Positions 25,948 through 33,772 of a DNA stretch of 64,000 bases are shown here, in pieces (positions within the stretch are counted from its first letter, which is position 1; each line of letters begins with the position of its first letter). The stretch is taken from contig NZ_CP104302.1 in the NCBI RefSeq assembly GCF_025215495.1, positions 2,356,001-2,420,000 on the forward strand. The letters run 5' to 3'. Below the pieces are notes generated by a model, which had not been told where the DNA came from, did no database searches, and saw only the letters and a list, made by a program, of their open reading frames with translations. A program made the position numbers and the translations under genes. Source of the stretch: Mycolicibacterium brumae (GTDB lineage Bacteria; Actinomycetota; Actinomycetes; Mycobacteriales; Mycobacteriaceae).

Positions 25948-25953
25948 CCCGAC

Positions 25954-25959
25954 AGTCTA
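25954..25959 (-). promoter_or_regulatory. -10 box, leaderless dxs operon
   Basis: TAGACT on the minus strand, six bases before ATG 25947. Confidence 0.55.
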
Positions 25960-26089
25960 CTCGCGCGTTCCCGTCCGGTCGGCCAGAGCCACGCGTTGCG
26001 CCGGCCGAGTCTCCAGGGGGGCGCTCTCAGCGATTTCACAGCTATGGGCTACGCTGGCTCTCAGAAAACCGAACCTCGACCATGACGGG

Positions 26090-27319
26090 ATGACCGCCGT
26101 GAGTTCTGCCGCAGAATCGGGATTGATCTATCTGGTCGCCCCGAGCGGCAACCCCAATTACGGCGACGAGTTCATCATCCGCGCCTGGCTGCGTTACCTG
26201 GCGAAGGTGGCCCCCGCCGCCGAGGTGGTGGTGGACTGCCACACTCCCGGCCAGGCCTCGGTGCTGCTGACCCGCTGGCATCCGAACGTGCGCTTCGTGG
26301 ACACCATGTGGCGGATCTGCTTCGAGACCGCGCAACTGCCCGCCGCCGAGGCCGCCGCCGTCGCCGCCGACGTGCTGGCCAATCCGGGTCGGCTGCCGCG
26401 CATCGCCTCGGGCGTGGACCTGCTCGCGCGCGCCGACACCGTGCACCTGGTCGGCGGCGGCTACGTGAACGTGGTCTGGTCCCACCACGTGGCCCTGCTG
26501 GCGACCGCCGCCGCCGCGGCCCGGCAGTTCGACGCCCGGGCGGTGGCCACCGGGCAGGGACTGCTGCCGATCGGCGACGACGAGTGGTCGGCGTTGCTGA
26601 GAGAGCTGATCGACGACTTCGCCGTGTTCGACGTCCGCGACGAGCCGTCGTACGAGGTGATCGGCCCGGCCGATCCGCGGCACCGGTTCACCGGCGACGA
26701 CGCCTGGCTGGACGCCGAAGAACCCGCCAACTACAACGCCGAATCCCGCGCGGCCGACCGCGACCTGGTGTTCTGCCTGCAGTCGGACCTGATGGAGGAC
26801 TTCGCCGACGGCGAGGGCGTGGACAGGCTGGCCCGTGTCGTCGACGACGTCGTGGAGCGATGGGGCGTGCCAGATTCTCAGATCGCGTTCCTGGAATGCA
26901 TCCCCGGCGCGGACCGCCGGGTCTTCGACAGGGTCGCCGGCCGGTTGCCGGCGGCGGTGTTCGTGCCATTCACCGAACTGTGGAACCGCGGGCTGCCGGC
27001 GCGCCCCGGCCAGACCTGGGTCAGCACCCGGTTCCATCCGCACCTGTTGGCCGCCGCGGCCGGCGCCAACGGCATCGCGCTGTCCGGCCGCAGCGACTAC
27101 TACCCCGTCAAACACCGATCGCTGACCGAGGCGGGCTCGCGCTGGCAGGTCACCGACAGCGTGCACGTGCCCGATGACCCGCCCACCGACGGCGGGTTCC
27201 CGGCCGAGGACACCGCCGCGCTGGTGGCCGGCAAGACCGCGCTGGCCAACGAGCTCTATCCCCCGCCGTCGGCGTGGCGCCGGGTCGCCCGCGCGTTGCG
27301 CACCCGGGCGGGGCGATAG
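26090..27319 (+). CDS. Polysaccharide pyruvyl transferase-like protein
   Basis: 409 residues, WcaK/CsaB-type fold. The N-terminus LIYLVAPSGNPNYGDEFIIR gives the GN-GDE motif typical of the family, and the C-terminus has WVSTRFHPHLLAAAAGANGI, where R/H-x-H contacts phosphoenolpyruvate. It would add a pyruvate ketal to a cell-wall or capsular glycan. There are no other glycan genes nearby, so the acceptor is unknown. Start ATG 26090; a GTG at 26099 is possible. Divergent from dxs. Confidence 0.75.
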   Translation: MTAVSSAAESGLIYLVAPSGNPNYGDEFIIRAWLRYLAKVAPAAEVVVDCHTPGQASVLLTRWHPNVRFVDTMWRICFETAQLPAAEAAAVAADVLANPGRLPRIASGVDLLARADTVHLVGGGYVNVVWSHHVALLATAAAAARQFDARAVATGQGLLPIGDDEWSALLRELIDDFAVFDVRDEPSYEVIGPADPRHRFTGDDAWLDAEEPANYNAESRAADRDLVFCLQSDLMEDFADGEGVDRLARVVDDVVERWGVPDSQIAFLECIPGADRRVFDRVAGRLPAAVFVPFTELWNRGLPARPGQTWVSTRFHPHLLAAAAGANGIALSGRSDYYPVKHRSLTEAGSRWQVTDSVHVPDDPPTDGGFPAEDTAALVAGKTALANELYPPPSAWRRVARALRTRAGR

Positions 27320-27328
27320 CCGAAGACG

Positions 27329-28675
27329 CTAGTCCGTCGGCTTCTGGTACACGTCGGGGATCCCGTCGTCGTCGGCGTCGACGGCGTCGGCCTCCGCGAT
27401 CCGGCGGTAGGCCCGGTTGCGGCTGCCCAGCACGATCGCCGCCAACCCGGCGGCGACCAGGCTCCCGACGAACACCCCGACCTTGACGTGGTCGCCGTCG
27501 GGACTGCCGTAGCCAAACGCCAGCTCGCCGATCAGCAGTGACACGGTGAATCCGATGCCGGCCAGCAGAGTGACCCCGAACACATCGCGCCAGGTCAGCT
27601 CGGCGTCCAGGGTCGCTCGGGTGAATCGGGCCAACAACCAGGTCGCGCCGAAAATGCCGATCGGCTTGCCGGCCACCAGACCGACCAGCACCCCGATCGT
27701 CACCGGGGCGCTCAGCGAGTCCAGCAGGCCGGTCAGGCCGCCGACGGTCACCCCGGCGGCGAAGAACGCGAACACCGGGATGGCGACGCCGGCCGAGAAC
27801 GGCCGGATGAGGTGCTCGAACCGGTCGGTGTCCAATGCGACCGACCTCTTCCTCGCGGAACTACACCGCTCGTCGAGTCGGTCGGTCGCGGCGTGTTTGC
27901 CCAGCACCGGCACGGTGAAGCCGAGCGCCACCCCGGCGACGGTGGCGTGGATGCCGCTGGCGTGCACCAGCGCCCACACCGTCACCGCGAGCGGTAGCAG
28001 GATCCACCAGCGGTGCAGGCCGCGCTGCACCGCGATGGCGAACAGCGCGAACGGGATCAGCGCCCACAACAGCGGGCTCAGCGCCAGGTCGTCGGTGTAG
28101 AAGAACGCGATGATGGTGATGGCCAGCAGGTCGTCGACGACGGCCAGGGTGAGCAGGAAGATCCGCAGCGCCGGGGGCAGGAAGCTGCCGAGCACCGCCA
28201 GCACCGCGACGGCGAACGCGATGTCGGTGGCGGTCGGGACCGCCCAGCCGACCAGGGTGTCGTGTGACCCGGCGGCCAGGTTGATCGCGACGAAGATCAG
28301 CGCGGGGGCGACCATGCCGCCGACGGCGCCCAGGATCGGCACCACCGCCCGGGACAGGTCGCGCAGGTCCCCGGCGACGAACTCGCGTTTGAGCTCGAGT
28401 CCGACCACGAAGAAGAACACCGCCAACAGACCGTCGGCCGCCCAGGACGCCAGCGACAGGTCCAGGTGCAGCTGCGCGGGCCCGACGACGATGCCGGCCA
28501 GCCCGTGGTAACTGTCCGACCAGGGCGAGTTGGCCCAGATCAGCGCGATGGCCGCGGCGACCAGCAGGATCAGGCCGCCGTTGGTCTCATCGCGGAGCAC
28601 CCCGGCCAGCCGGGACGCCTCCGGCCAGGAACCTCGGGAGAAGAAGCGGGGACGCTGCGGTGCGGATTCAGACAC
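27329..28675 (-). CDS. nhaA: Na+/H+ antiporter NhaA with repeat insertion
   Basis: 448 residues, about twelve transmembrane helices. The ion-binding aspartates lie in the family motif TLAVVDDLLAITIIAFFY, with the unwound-helix segment AVPTATDIAFAVAVLAVLG. It exchanges sodium for protons and serves pH and salt homeostasis. Residues ~262-280 ([17 protein letters not shown]) are an insertion in the cytosolic linker between VPVLGKHA and FEHLIRPF. They are encoded by a 53-bp palindromic repeat, read in the same frame as a copy in hemY. Start at ATG 28675. This gene occupies the place where M. tuberculosis has arsenic-type transporter genes. Confidence 0.92.
   Translation of the reverse strand: MSESAPQRPRFFSRGSWPEASRLAGVLRDETNGGLILLVAAAIALIWANSPWSDSYHGLAGIVVGPAQLHLDLSLASWAADGLLAVFFFVVGLELKREFVAGDLRDLSRAVVPILGAVGGMVAPALIFVAINLAAGSHDTLVGWAVPTATDIAFAVAVLAVLGSFLPPALRIFLLTLAVVDDLLAITIIAFFYTDDLALSPLLWALIPFALFAIAVQRGLHRWWILLPLAVTVWALVHASGIHATVAGVALGFTVPVLGKHAATDRLDERCSSARKRSVALDTDRFEHLIRPFSAGVAIPVFAFFAAGVTVGGLTGLLDSLSAPVTIGVLVGLVAGKPIGIFGATWLLARFTRATLDAELTWRDVFGVTLLAGIGFTVSLLIGELAFGYGSPDGDHVKVGVFVGSLVAAGLAAIVLGSRNRAYRRIAEADAVDADDDGIPDVYQKPTD
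27837..27889 (-). repeat. Palindromic coding element, nhaA copy
   Basis: 53 bp with perfect 10-bp inverted ends GCGACCGACC and GGTCGGTCGC. Core as in hemY. It adds about 18 codons without stop or frameshift to the interhelical linker of NhaA. Confidence 0.88.
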
Positions 28676-28742
28676 GGATCACCTCGGCTGGGCAGGCGGG
28701 CACGACCGCCGACCAGACTTCCCGGCACACCATGGAACGCGA

Positions 28743-29912
28743 TCAGTCTACGGTCAACAGCGCCACGCACTCGACATGATGGGTCAGCGGGAACGCGTCG
28801 AACACCCGCAGCTGCTCCACCCGGTACCCGGCGCTGCGGTACCCGCCGATGTCGCGGGCGAACGACGCGGCCTCGCAGCCGATGTGGATCAGCCGCGGCA
28901 CCCCCGCCGCGGCGACCGCCTCGATGACCTCTCGCCCGGCGCCGGTGCGCGGCGGGTCCAGCACCGCCACCGCCGCCGGCTCCAGCGCGCCGACCGCCCG
29001 GCGCACCGAGTCGGTGACGAACCGGACCTGCGGCAGGTCGGCGAGCGCGTCACGCCCGGCGCGCGCGCCCGCCCGGGAGGTGTCCACGCTGACCACCCGC
29101 GCGCCGGCCTCCGCCAGCGCGGCGGCGAACAATCCCGCGCCGCCGTAGAGATCCCAGGCCGGCGCCCCGTCGGGGGGCTGCGCCCAGTCGGCGACCAGCG
29201 CGCTGTAGGTGGCGGCGGCGTCGCGGTGGGCCTGCCAGAACGCGGTGACCGGCAGCCGCCAGGTCCGCCCGGCCACCCGCTGGGTCGCCAGGTACTCGCC
29301 CTGGGCGACGCGGGTGCGCCGGCCCTTGCCGGCACACACCACGTGCCGTTCCCCGTCGTCGTCGAGCACGACGTGCACCTGGTCGCCGGCGCGCAGCACG
29401 TCGGCGGGCAGCTCAGCCAACAAGCCGGCGGGCAGCTGCCCGCAGTTCAGGTCGGTGACCAGCTCGTCGCTGTGGAAGCGGTGGAATCCGGGGTGGCCGT
29501 CGGCGCCGACTTCCAGCCGCACCCGGGTCCGCCACCCGGTCGGGCCGCCGGCACCAACCGGTTCGGCGACCAGTTCCGCGCCGTCGAACCCACCCAGCCG
29601 GGACAGCTGGTTGGCGACCACCGCGCCCTTGAGCCGACGGGCCGCCGCCGGCGCGGCGAAGGACAGGTCGCAGCAGCCGGCGCCGTGTGGGCCGGCGATC
29701 GGGCACAGCGGGTCGATCCGGTCCGGGGACGGCTCCAGGATCTCGACGGCCTCGGCGTGCCAATAGCCCGAACGCCGGCTGGTCACCCGGGCGCGGACCG
29801 TCTCGCCCGGCAGCGCATACCGGACGAAGACCACCCGGCCGTCGTCTCGGGCCACGCAGCTGCCGCCGTTGGCGGGCGCGTCGGCGGTCAGCACCAACTC
29901 GTCGGCGCTCAT
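28743..29912 (-). CDS. TrmA/RlmD-type RNA m5U methyltransferase
   Basis: 389 residues. An N-terminal TRAM-like domain (ELVLTADAPANGGSCVARDD) and cysteines in CPIAGPHGAGCCDL suggest an Fe-S or zinc site. The C-terminal half has SAM motif DLYGGAGLFAAAL, LDPPRTGAGREVIE and the catalytic-cysteine segment IHIGCEAASFARD. It methylates uridine C5 in tRNA or rRNA; the exact target is unknown (Rv2689c homologue). The ATG at 29912 is provided by the last unit of the 59-bp tandem array, where it overlaps the stop of the preceding mini-ORF. Confidence 0.88.
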   Translation of the reverse strand: MSADELVLTADAPANGGSCVARDDGRVVFVRYALPGETVRARVTSRRSGYWHAEAVEILEPSPDRIDPLCPIAGPHGAGCCDLSFAAPAAARRLKGAVVANQLSRLGGFDGAELVAEPVGAGGPTGWRTRVRLEVGADGHPGFHRFHSDELVTDLNCGQLPAGLLAELPADVLRAGDQVHVVLDDDGERHVVCAGKGRRTRVAQGEYLATQRVAGRTWRLPVTAFWQAHRDAAATYSALVADWAQPPDGAPAWDLYGGAGLFAAALAEAGARVVSVDTSRAGARAGRDALADLPQVRFVTDSVRRAVGALEPAAVAVLDPPRTGAGREVIEAVAAAGVPRLIHIGCEAASFARDIGGYRSAGYRVEQLRVFDAFPLTHHVECVALLTVD

Positions 29913-30147
29913 TCGCTCGCTCCTCCGCAGGGCTCGTCCCTCGCCCCGCATCGTCGACTCGCGGCGCTCATTCGCTCGCTCCTCCGCAGGGCTCGTCCCT
30001 CGCCCCGCATCGTCGACTCGCGGCGCTCATTCGCTCGCTCCTCCGCAGGGCTCGTCCCTCGCCCCGCATCGTCGACTCGCGGCGCTCATTCGCTCGCTCC
30101 TCCGCAGGGCTCGTCCCTCGCCCCGCATCGTCGACTCGCGGCGCTCA
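29905..30147 (-). repeat. MIRU-like 59-bp minisatellite of coupled mini-ORFs
   Basis: Four identical 59-bp units plus the start of a fifth (starts at 29905, 29964, 30023, 30082, 30141). On the minus strand each unit carries GGAGGA, then GAATGAGCGCC. Each ATG opens 20 codons (MSAASRR...GGASE) whose TGA overlaps the next ATG. The chain begins at a TTG overlapping the permease stop (30145-30147) and ends on the ATG of the methyltransferase (29912). The four mini-ORFs span 30086-30148, 30027-30089, 29968-30030 and 29909-29971. The design matches the described mycobacterial interspersed repetitive units. Copy number is likely variable. Confidence 0.92.
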
Positions 30148-32139
30148 ATCGACGAACCCCCGTCGGGTGTCACCCGGCGCGGGCTGCGGTTCCAGCGTCT
30201 TGCGGCGCTGCGAGGAATGCAGCTGCCAGGGCACCGAGGTGACCATCACGTTCGGTTCGAACAGCAGCCGGGTCTTGAGCCGCAACGCGCTCTGGTTGTG
30301 CAGGATGTGCTCCCACCAGTGGCCCACCACGTACTCGGGGATGAACACCGTGACGACGGTGCGCGGAGACTCCTTGGTGATCCGTTTGACGTAACCCAGC
30401 ACCGGCCGGGTGATCTCCCGATACGGCGAGGCGATCACCTTCAGCGGCACGCTGATGTCGCTGTCCTCCCACTGGTGCACCAGGGCGCGGGTTTCGCCGT
30501 CGTCGACGCTGACCGAGATGGCCTCCAGAATGTCGGGCCGGGTCGCGCGGGCATAGGCCAGCGCCCGCAGCGTCGGCATGTGCAGCTTGGACACCAGCAC
30601 GACGGCGTGGTTGCGGCTGGGCAGCACCACCTCGTGCAGCCCGTCCTCCACCTCGGCCAGCTCCTGGGCGACCGCCGCGTAGTGCCGATGGATCAGCTTC
30701 ATCAGGGAGAACAGCACCGCCATGGCCAGGATCGCGATCCACGCGCCGGCGAGGAACTTCGTCACCAGGACCACGACCAGCACCGAGGCGGTGCAGACCA
30801 GGCCGACGGTGTTGACCAGGCGGGACCGGATCATGGCGCGTCGCGCGGCGGGGTCGGATTCGGTGCGCAGCAGCCTGCTCCAGTGCCGGATCATCCCGGT
30901 TTGGGACAGGGTGAAGGACACGAACACCCCGACGATGTACAGCTGGATCAAGGTGGTGACCTCGGCGTCGAACATCACCACGAAGACGATCGCCGCCATC
31001 GCCAGGAACAGGATGCCGTTGGAGAACGCCAACCGGTCCCCGCGGGTGTGCAGCTGGCGCGGCAGGTAACTGTCCTGGGCGAGCACCGAGCCGAGCACCG
31101 GGAAGCCGTTGAACGCGGTGTTGGCGGCCAGGATCAGGATCAGGGCGGTGGCGACGGTGATGGCGACGAAGCCGAGGTGGAACTCGCCGAACACCGCCTG
31201 GGCGAGCTGGGCGACGAGCGTCTTCTGCCGGTAGTCCTCGGGCGCGCCGGTCAGCTGGGTGGCCGGGTGCTCGACGATCTGCACCCCGGTCTTCTCGGCC
31301 AGCACGATGATGCCCATCAGCAGCGCCACCGAGATGCCGCCGAGCATCAGCAAGGTGGTCGCGGCGTTGCGGGACTTGGGTTTGCGGAAGGCGGGCACCC
31401 CGTTGCTGATCGCCTCCACCCCGGTCAGCGCCGCGCAGCCCGACGAGAACGCCCGGGCCACCAGGAACACCAGCGCCAGCCCGAGCACGTCGCCGTGGTC
31501 GGCGTGCATGGTGAAGTCGGCGGACTCGGCGCGGACCTCGTCGCCGAGCACGAAGATCCGGAACAGCCCCAGGCCCAGCATGCCGAAGATGCCGACGATG
31601 AACGCATACGTCGGGATGGCGAACGCGATCCCGGACTCCCGCACCCCGCGCAGGTTGATCGCCATCAGCAGCAGGATCGCCGCGACGGCGACGAGCACCT
31701 TGTGCTCGGCGACGAACGGGGCCGCCGAGCCGATGTTGGACATCGCCGCCGACACCGACACCGCCACGGTCAGCACGTAGTCCACCAGCAGCGCGCTGGC
31801 GACGGTCAGTCCGGCGGTGGGGCCCAGGTTGGTGGTGGCGATCTCGTAGTCACCACCGCCGGACGGGTACGCGGTGACGTTCTGCCGGTAGCTGGCGACC
31901 ACCACGATCATCACGAACGCGACGGCCAGCCCGATCCACGGCGTCATCACATACGCGGACAGCCCCGCGATGGAGAGCACCAGGAAGATTTCCTCCGGCG
32001 CGTAGGCCACCGAGGAGATGGCGTCGGAGGCGAACACCGGCAGCGCGATGCGCTTGGGCAGCAGAGTGCTGCCCAGCTTGTCGCTGCGGAACGGCCGCCC
32101 CAGCACCAGCCGTCGCGCCGCGGTGGAAAGTTTGGACAC
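30145..32139 (-). CDS. APC-superfamily permease, probable partner of CeoB/CeoC
   Basis: 664 residues. About twelve membrane helices in the first 480 residues: LLPKRIALPVFASDAISSVA, YPSGGGDYEIATTNLG (the broken-helix Gly motif) and FSSGCAALTGVEAISNGVPAF. The remainder is a cytosolic domain (VVLVSKLHMPTLRALAYARA) resembling universal-stress-type or KUP-like tails. Substrate not shown. It diverges from ceoB/ceoC, two potassium-regulatory proteins, so potassium or amino-acid transport is likely. GTG 32139 (SKLSTAARR) was chosen; TACCCT lies eight bases upstream. A TTG at 32148 would add three residues. Confidence 0.82.
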   Translation of the reverse strand: MSKLSTAARRLVLGRPFRSDKLGSTLLPKRIALPVFASDAISSVAYAPEEIFLVLSIAGLSAYVMTPWIGLAVAFVMIVVVASYRQNVTAYPSGGGDYEIATTNLGPTAGLTVASALLVDYVLTVAVSVSAAMSNIGSAAPFVAEHKVLVAVAAILLLMAINLRGVRESGIAFAIPTYAFIVGIFGMLGLGLFRIFVLGDEVRAESADFTMHADHGDVLGLALVFLVARAFSSGCAALTGVEAISNGVPAFRKPKSRNAATTLLMLGGISVALLMGIIVLAEKTGVQIVEHPATQLTGAPEDYRQKTLVAQLAQAVFGEFHLGFVAITVATALILILAANTAFNGFPVLGSVLAQDSYLPRQLHTRGDRLAFSNGILFLAMAAIVFVVMFDAEVTTLIQLYIVGVFVSFTLSQTGMIRHWSRLLRTESDPAARRAMIRSRLVNTVGLVCTASVLVVVLVTKFLAGAWIAILAMAVLFSLMKLIHRHYAAVAQELAEVEDGLHEVVLPSRNHAVVLVSKLHMPTLRALAYARATRPDILEAISVSVDDGETRALVHQWEDSDISVPLKVIASPYREITRPVLGYVKRITKESPRTVVTVFIPEYVVGHWWEHILHNQSALRLKTRLLFEPNVMVTSVPWQLHSSQRRKTLEPQPAPGDTRRGFVD

Positions 32140-32231
32140 GAGGTCCAAGGGTATGCCTACCGCCGAAAGGTTGTAGCGTTCGGCGTAGCGTCGGTCACGC
32201 CGACAACCGGCTGCTGCGAAAGGACCTTCAG

Positions 32232-32918
32232 GTGCGGGTAGTCGTGATGGGCTGCGGGCGCGTCGGCGCGGCGCTGGCCCACGGGTTGTCCCGAGTCGGG
32301 CACGAGGTGGCGGTGATCGACCGCGACCCGACGGCCTTCGACCGGTTGGCCCCCGAATTCCCAGGCGAGCGGGTGCTCGGCATGGGTTTCGACCGGGATG
32401 TGTTGCTGCGCGCCGGAATCGAGGAGGCCGCAGCCTTCGCCGCGGTGTCCTCCGGCGACAACTCCAACATCATCGCCGCGCGGGTGGCGCGGGAGAACTT
32501 CGGCGTCAAGCGGGTGGTGGCCCGGATCTACGACGCCAAGCGCGCCGCGGTCTACGAGCGCCTCGGCATCCCGACGGTGGCGACCGTGCCGTGGACCACC
32601 GACCGTCTGCTGAACCTGCTCACCCGCGAGTCCGAGACCGCGAAATGGCGCGATCCGACCGGCACCGTCGCGGTGGCCGAAGCGGCGCTGAACGAGGCGT
32701 GGGTGGGCCGACGGGTCACCGAGCTGGAGCGCGCGACCGGCGCGCGGGTGGCGTTTCTGGTCCGCTACGGCGACGGGGTGCTGCCCGAACCCAAGACGGT
32801 GCTGCAGGACGGCGACCAGGTGTTCATCGCCGCGCTGTCCGGCCGCGCCGGTGAAGCGCTGGCCATCGCGGCATTGCCGCCGGCCGAGGATTCCGAGCAG
32901 GAGAGCGGGCGTCGATGA
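32232..32918 (+). CDS. ceoB: TrkA-family potassium uptake regulator CeoB
   Basis: 228 residues: RCK N-domain with NAD-binding motif VVVMGCGRVGAALAHGLSR and acidic strand end VIDRD, then an RCK_C domain (AEAALNEAWVGRRVTELE). It binds NAD(H) and gates a potassium transporter in complex with its neighbour CeoC and the divergently encoded permease. Start is GTG 32232 after AAGGA (32220-32224). The stop overlaps the ceoC ATG (ATGA). Confidence 0.9.
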   Translation: MRVVVMGCGRVGAALAHGLSRVGHEVAVIDRDPTAFDRLAPEFPGERVLGMGFDRDVLLRAGIEEAAAFAAVSSGDNSNIIAARVARENFGVKRVVARIYDAKRAAVYERLGIPTVATVPWTTDRLLNLLTRESETAKWRDPTGTVAVAEAALNEAWVGRRVTELERATGARVAFLVRYGDGVLPEPKTVLQDGDQVFIAALSGRAGEALAIAALPPAEDSEQESGRR

Positions 32919-33574
32919 AGGTCCTGATCGCCGGCGCCGGCGCCGTCGGCCGCTCCATCGCCCGTGAACTGGTGGACAACTCCCACGATGTGACGCTGAT
33001 CGAGCGCAAACCCGAGCACATCGAACCCGACTCGATCCCGGCCGCGGCGTGGGTCGCCGGCGACGCCTGCGAGCTGAGCCTGCTGGAGGCCACCCGGCTG
33101 GAGACCTTCGACGTGGTGATCGCGGCGACCGGCGACGACAAGGTCAATGTGGTGCTGTCGCTGCTGGCCAAGACCGAGTTCGCGGTGCCGCGGGTGGTGG
33201 CGCGGGTCAACGATCCCCGCAACGAGTGGTTGTTCGACGAGTCCTGGGGCGTCGACGTCGCGGTGTCCACCCCGCGGATGCTGGCCTCGCTGGTCGAGGA
33301 GGCCGTCGCCGTCGGCGACCTGGTGCGACTGCTGAAGTTCCGCTCCGGCGACGCGTCGCTGCTGGAGCTGACCCTGCCGGACAACACCCGCTGGGGTGGG
33401 CGCCCGGTGCGGAAGCTGGACCTGCCCCGCGACGCGGCCCTGGTCACCATCCTTCGCGGCAATCGGGTGATCGTGCCCGCGCCCGACGAGCCCCTAGAGG
33501 GCGGTGACGAGTTGCTGCTGGTCGCCGTCCCTGAGGTGGAGCAGGAAATCCGCGATCTGCTGCTGGAAGGCTGA
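32915..33574 (+). CDS. ceoC: TrkA-family potassium uptake regulator CeoC
   Basis: 219 residues, RCK N-domain KVLIAGAGAVGRSIARELVD (GxGxxG) with acidic residue in VTLIERKPE, then RCK_C (SLLELTLPDNTRWGGRPVRK). It forms the second subunit of the CeoB/CeoC regulator. Four-base overlap with ceoB. Its last codons run into a repeat block (stop at 33572-33574). Confidence 0.9.
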   Translation: MKVLIAGAGAVGRSIARELVDNSHDVTLIERKPEHIEPDSIPAAAWVAGDACELSLLEATRLETFDVVIAATGDDKVNVVLSLLAKTEFAVPRVVARVNDPRNEWLFDESWGVDVAVSTPRMLASLVEEAVAVGDLVRLLKFRSGDASLLELTLPDNTRWGGRPVRKLDLPRDAALVTILRGNRVIVPAPDEPLEGGDELLLVAVPEVEQEIRDLLLEG

Positions 33575-33751
33575 ATCCAGCCCACTCGGCGCCGCCAGTG
33601 ACCAGAGGCGGACGAATCCAGCCAACCCGTCGCCGCCAGTGACCACAGGCCGGGCTTCAGCAACGCCAGTGACTGGGGGGCGAAAAATCGACCGCGAATC
33701 GGCCTACCGTCACTGGTGACGACGGAAACCGGCCTCTCGTCACTGGCGAGC
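33573..33751. repeat. Compound repeat: 41-bp tandem pair plus inverted-end element
   Basis: About 200 bases without a gene between ceoC and the DUF3159 gene. A 41-bp unit starting GAATCCAGCC and containing GCCGCCAGTGACCA occurs twice (33573, 33614). It is followed by a ~55-bp element bounded by CCAGTGAC (33666-33673) and GTCACTGG (33709-33716), and a further GTCACTGG at 33739-33746. The architecture (GTGAC ends, G-rich left arm) recalls the 53-bp elements near 14-15 kb, but the sequences differ. Confidence 0.75.
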
Positions 33752-33772
33752 CCGCAGAAGCCGGAAAGCTGC

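Noticed and set aside
24079..26085. Long plus-strand open frame opposite dxs
   Set aside because: Antisense shadow of dxs, low-complexity product with no domain.
27819..27832. Third copy of the palindromic coding element next to the nhaA copy
   Set aside because: Only CGAACCGGTCGG-like similarity to one end; the core is absent, so chance is the simpler explanation.
29905..30147. CRISPR array
   Set aside because: Perfect 59-bp head-to-tail units without spacers; it is a minisatellite.
29869..32241. Plus-strand open frame across the 59-bp repeats and the permease gene
   Set aside because: The regular RSLLRRARPSPRIVDSR-type peptide is only the reverse reading of the minisatellite, followed by antisense of the permease.
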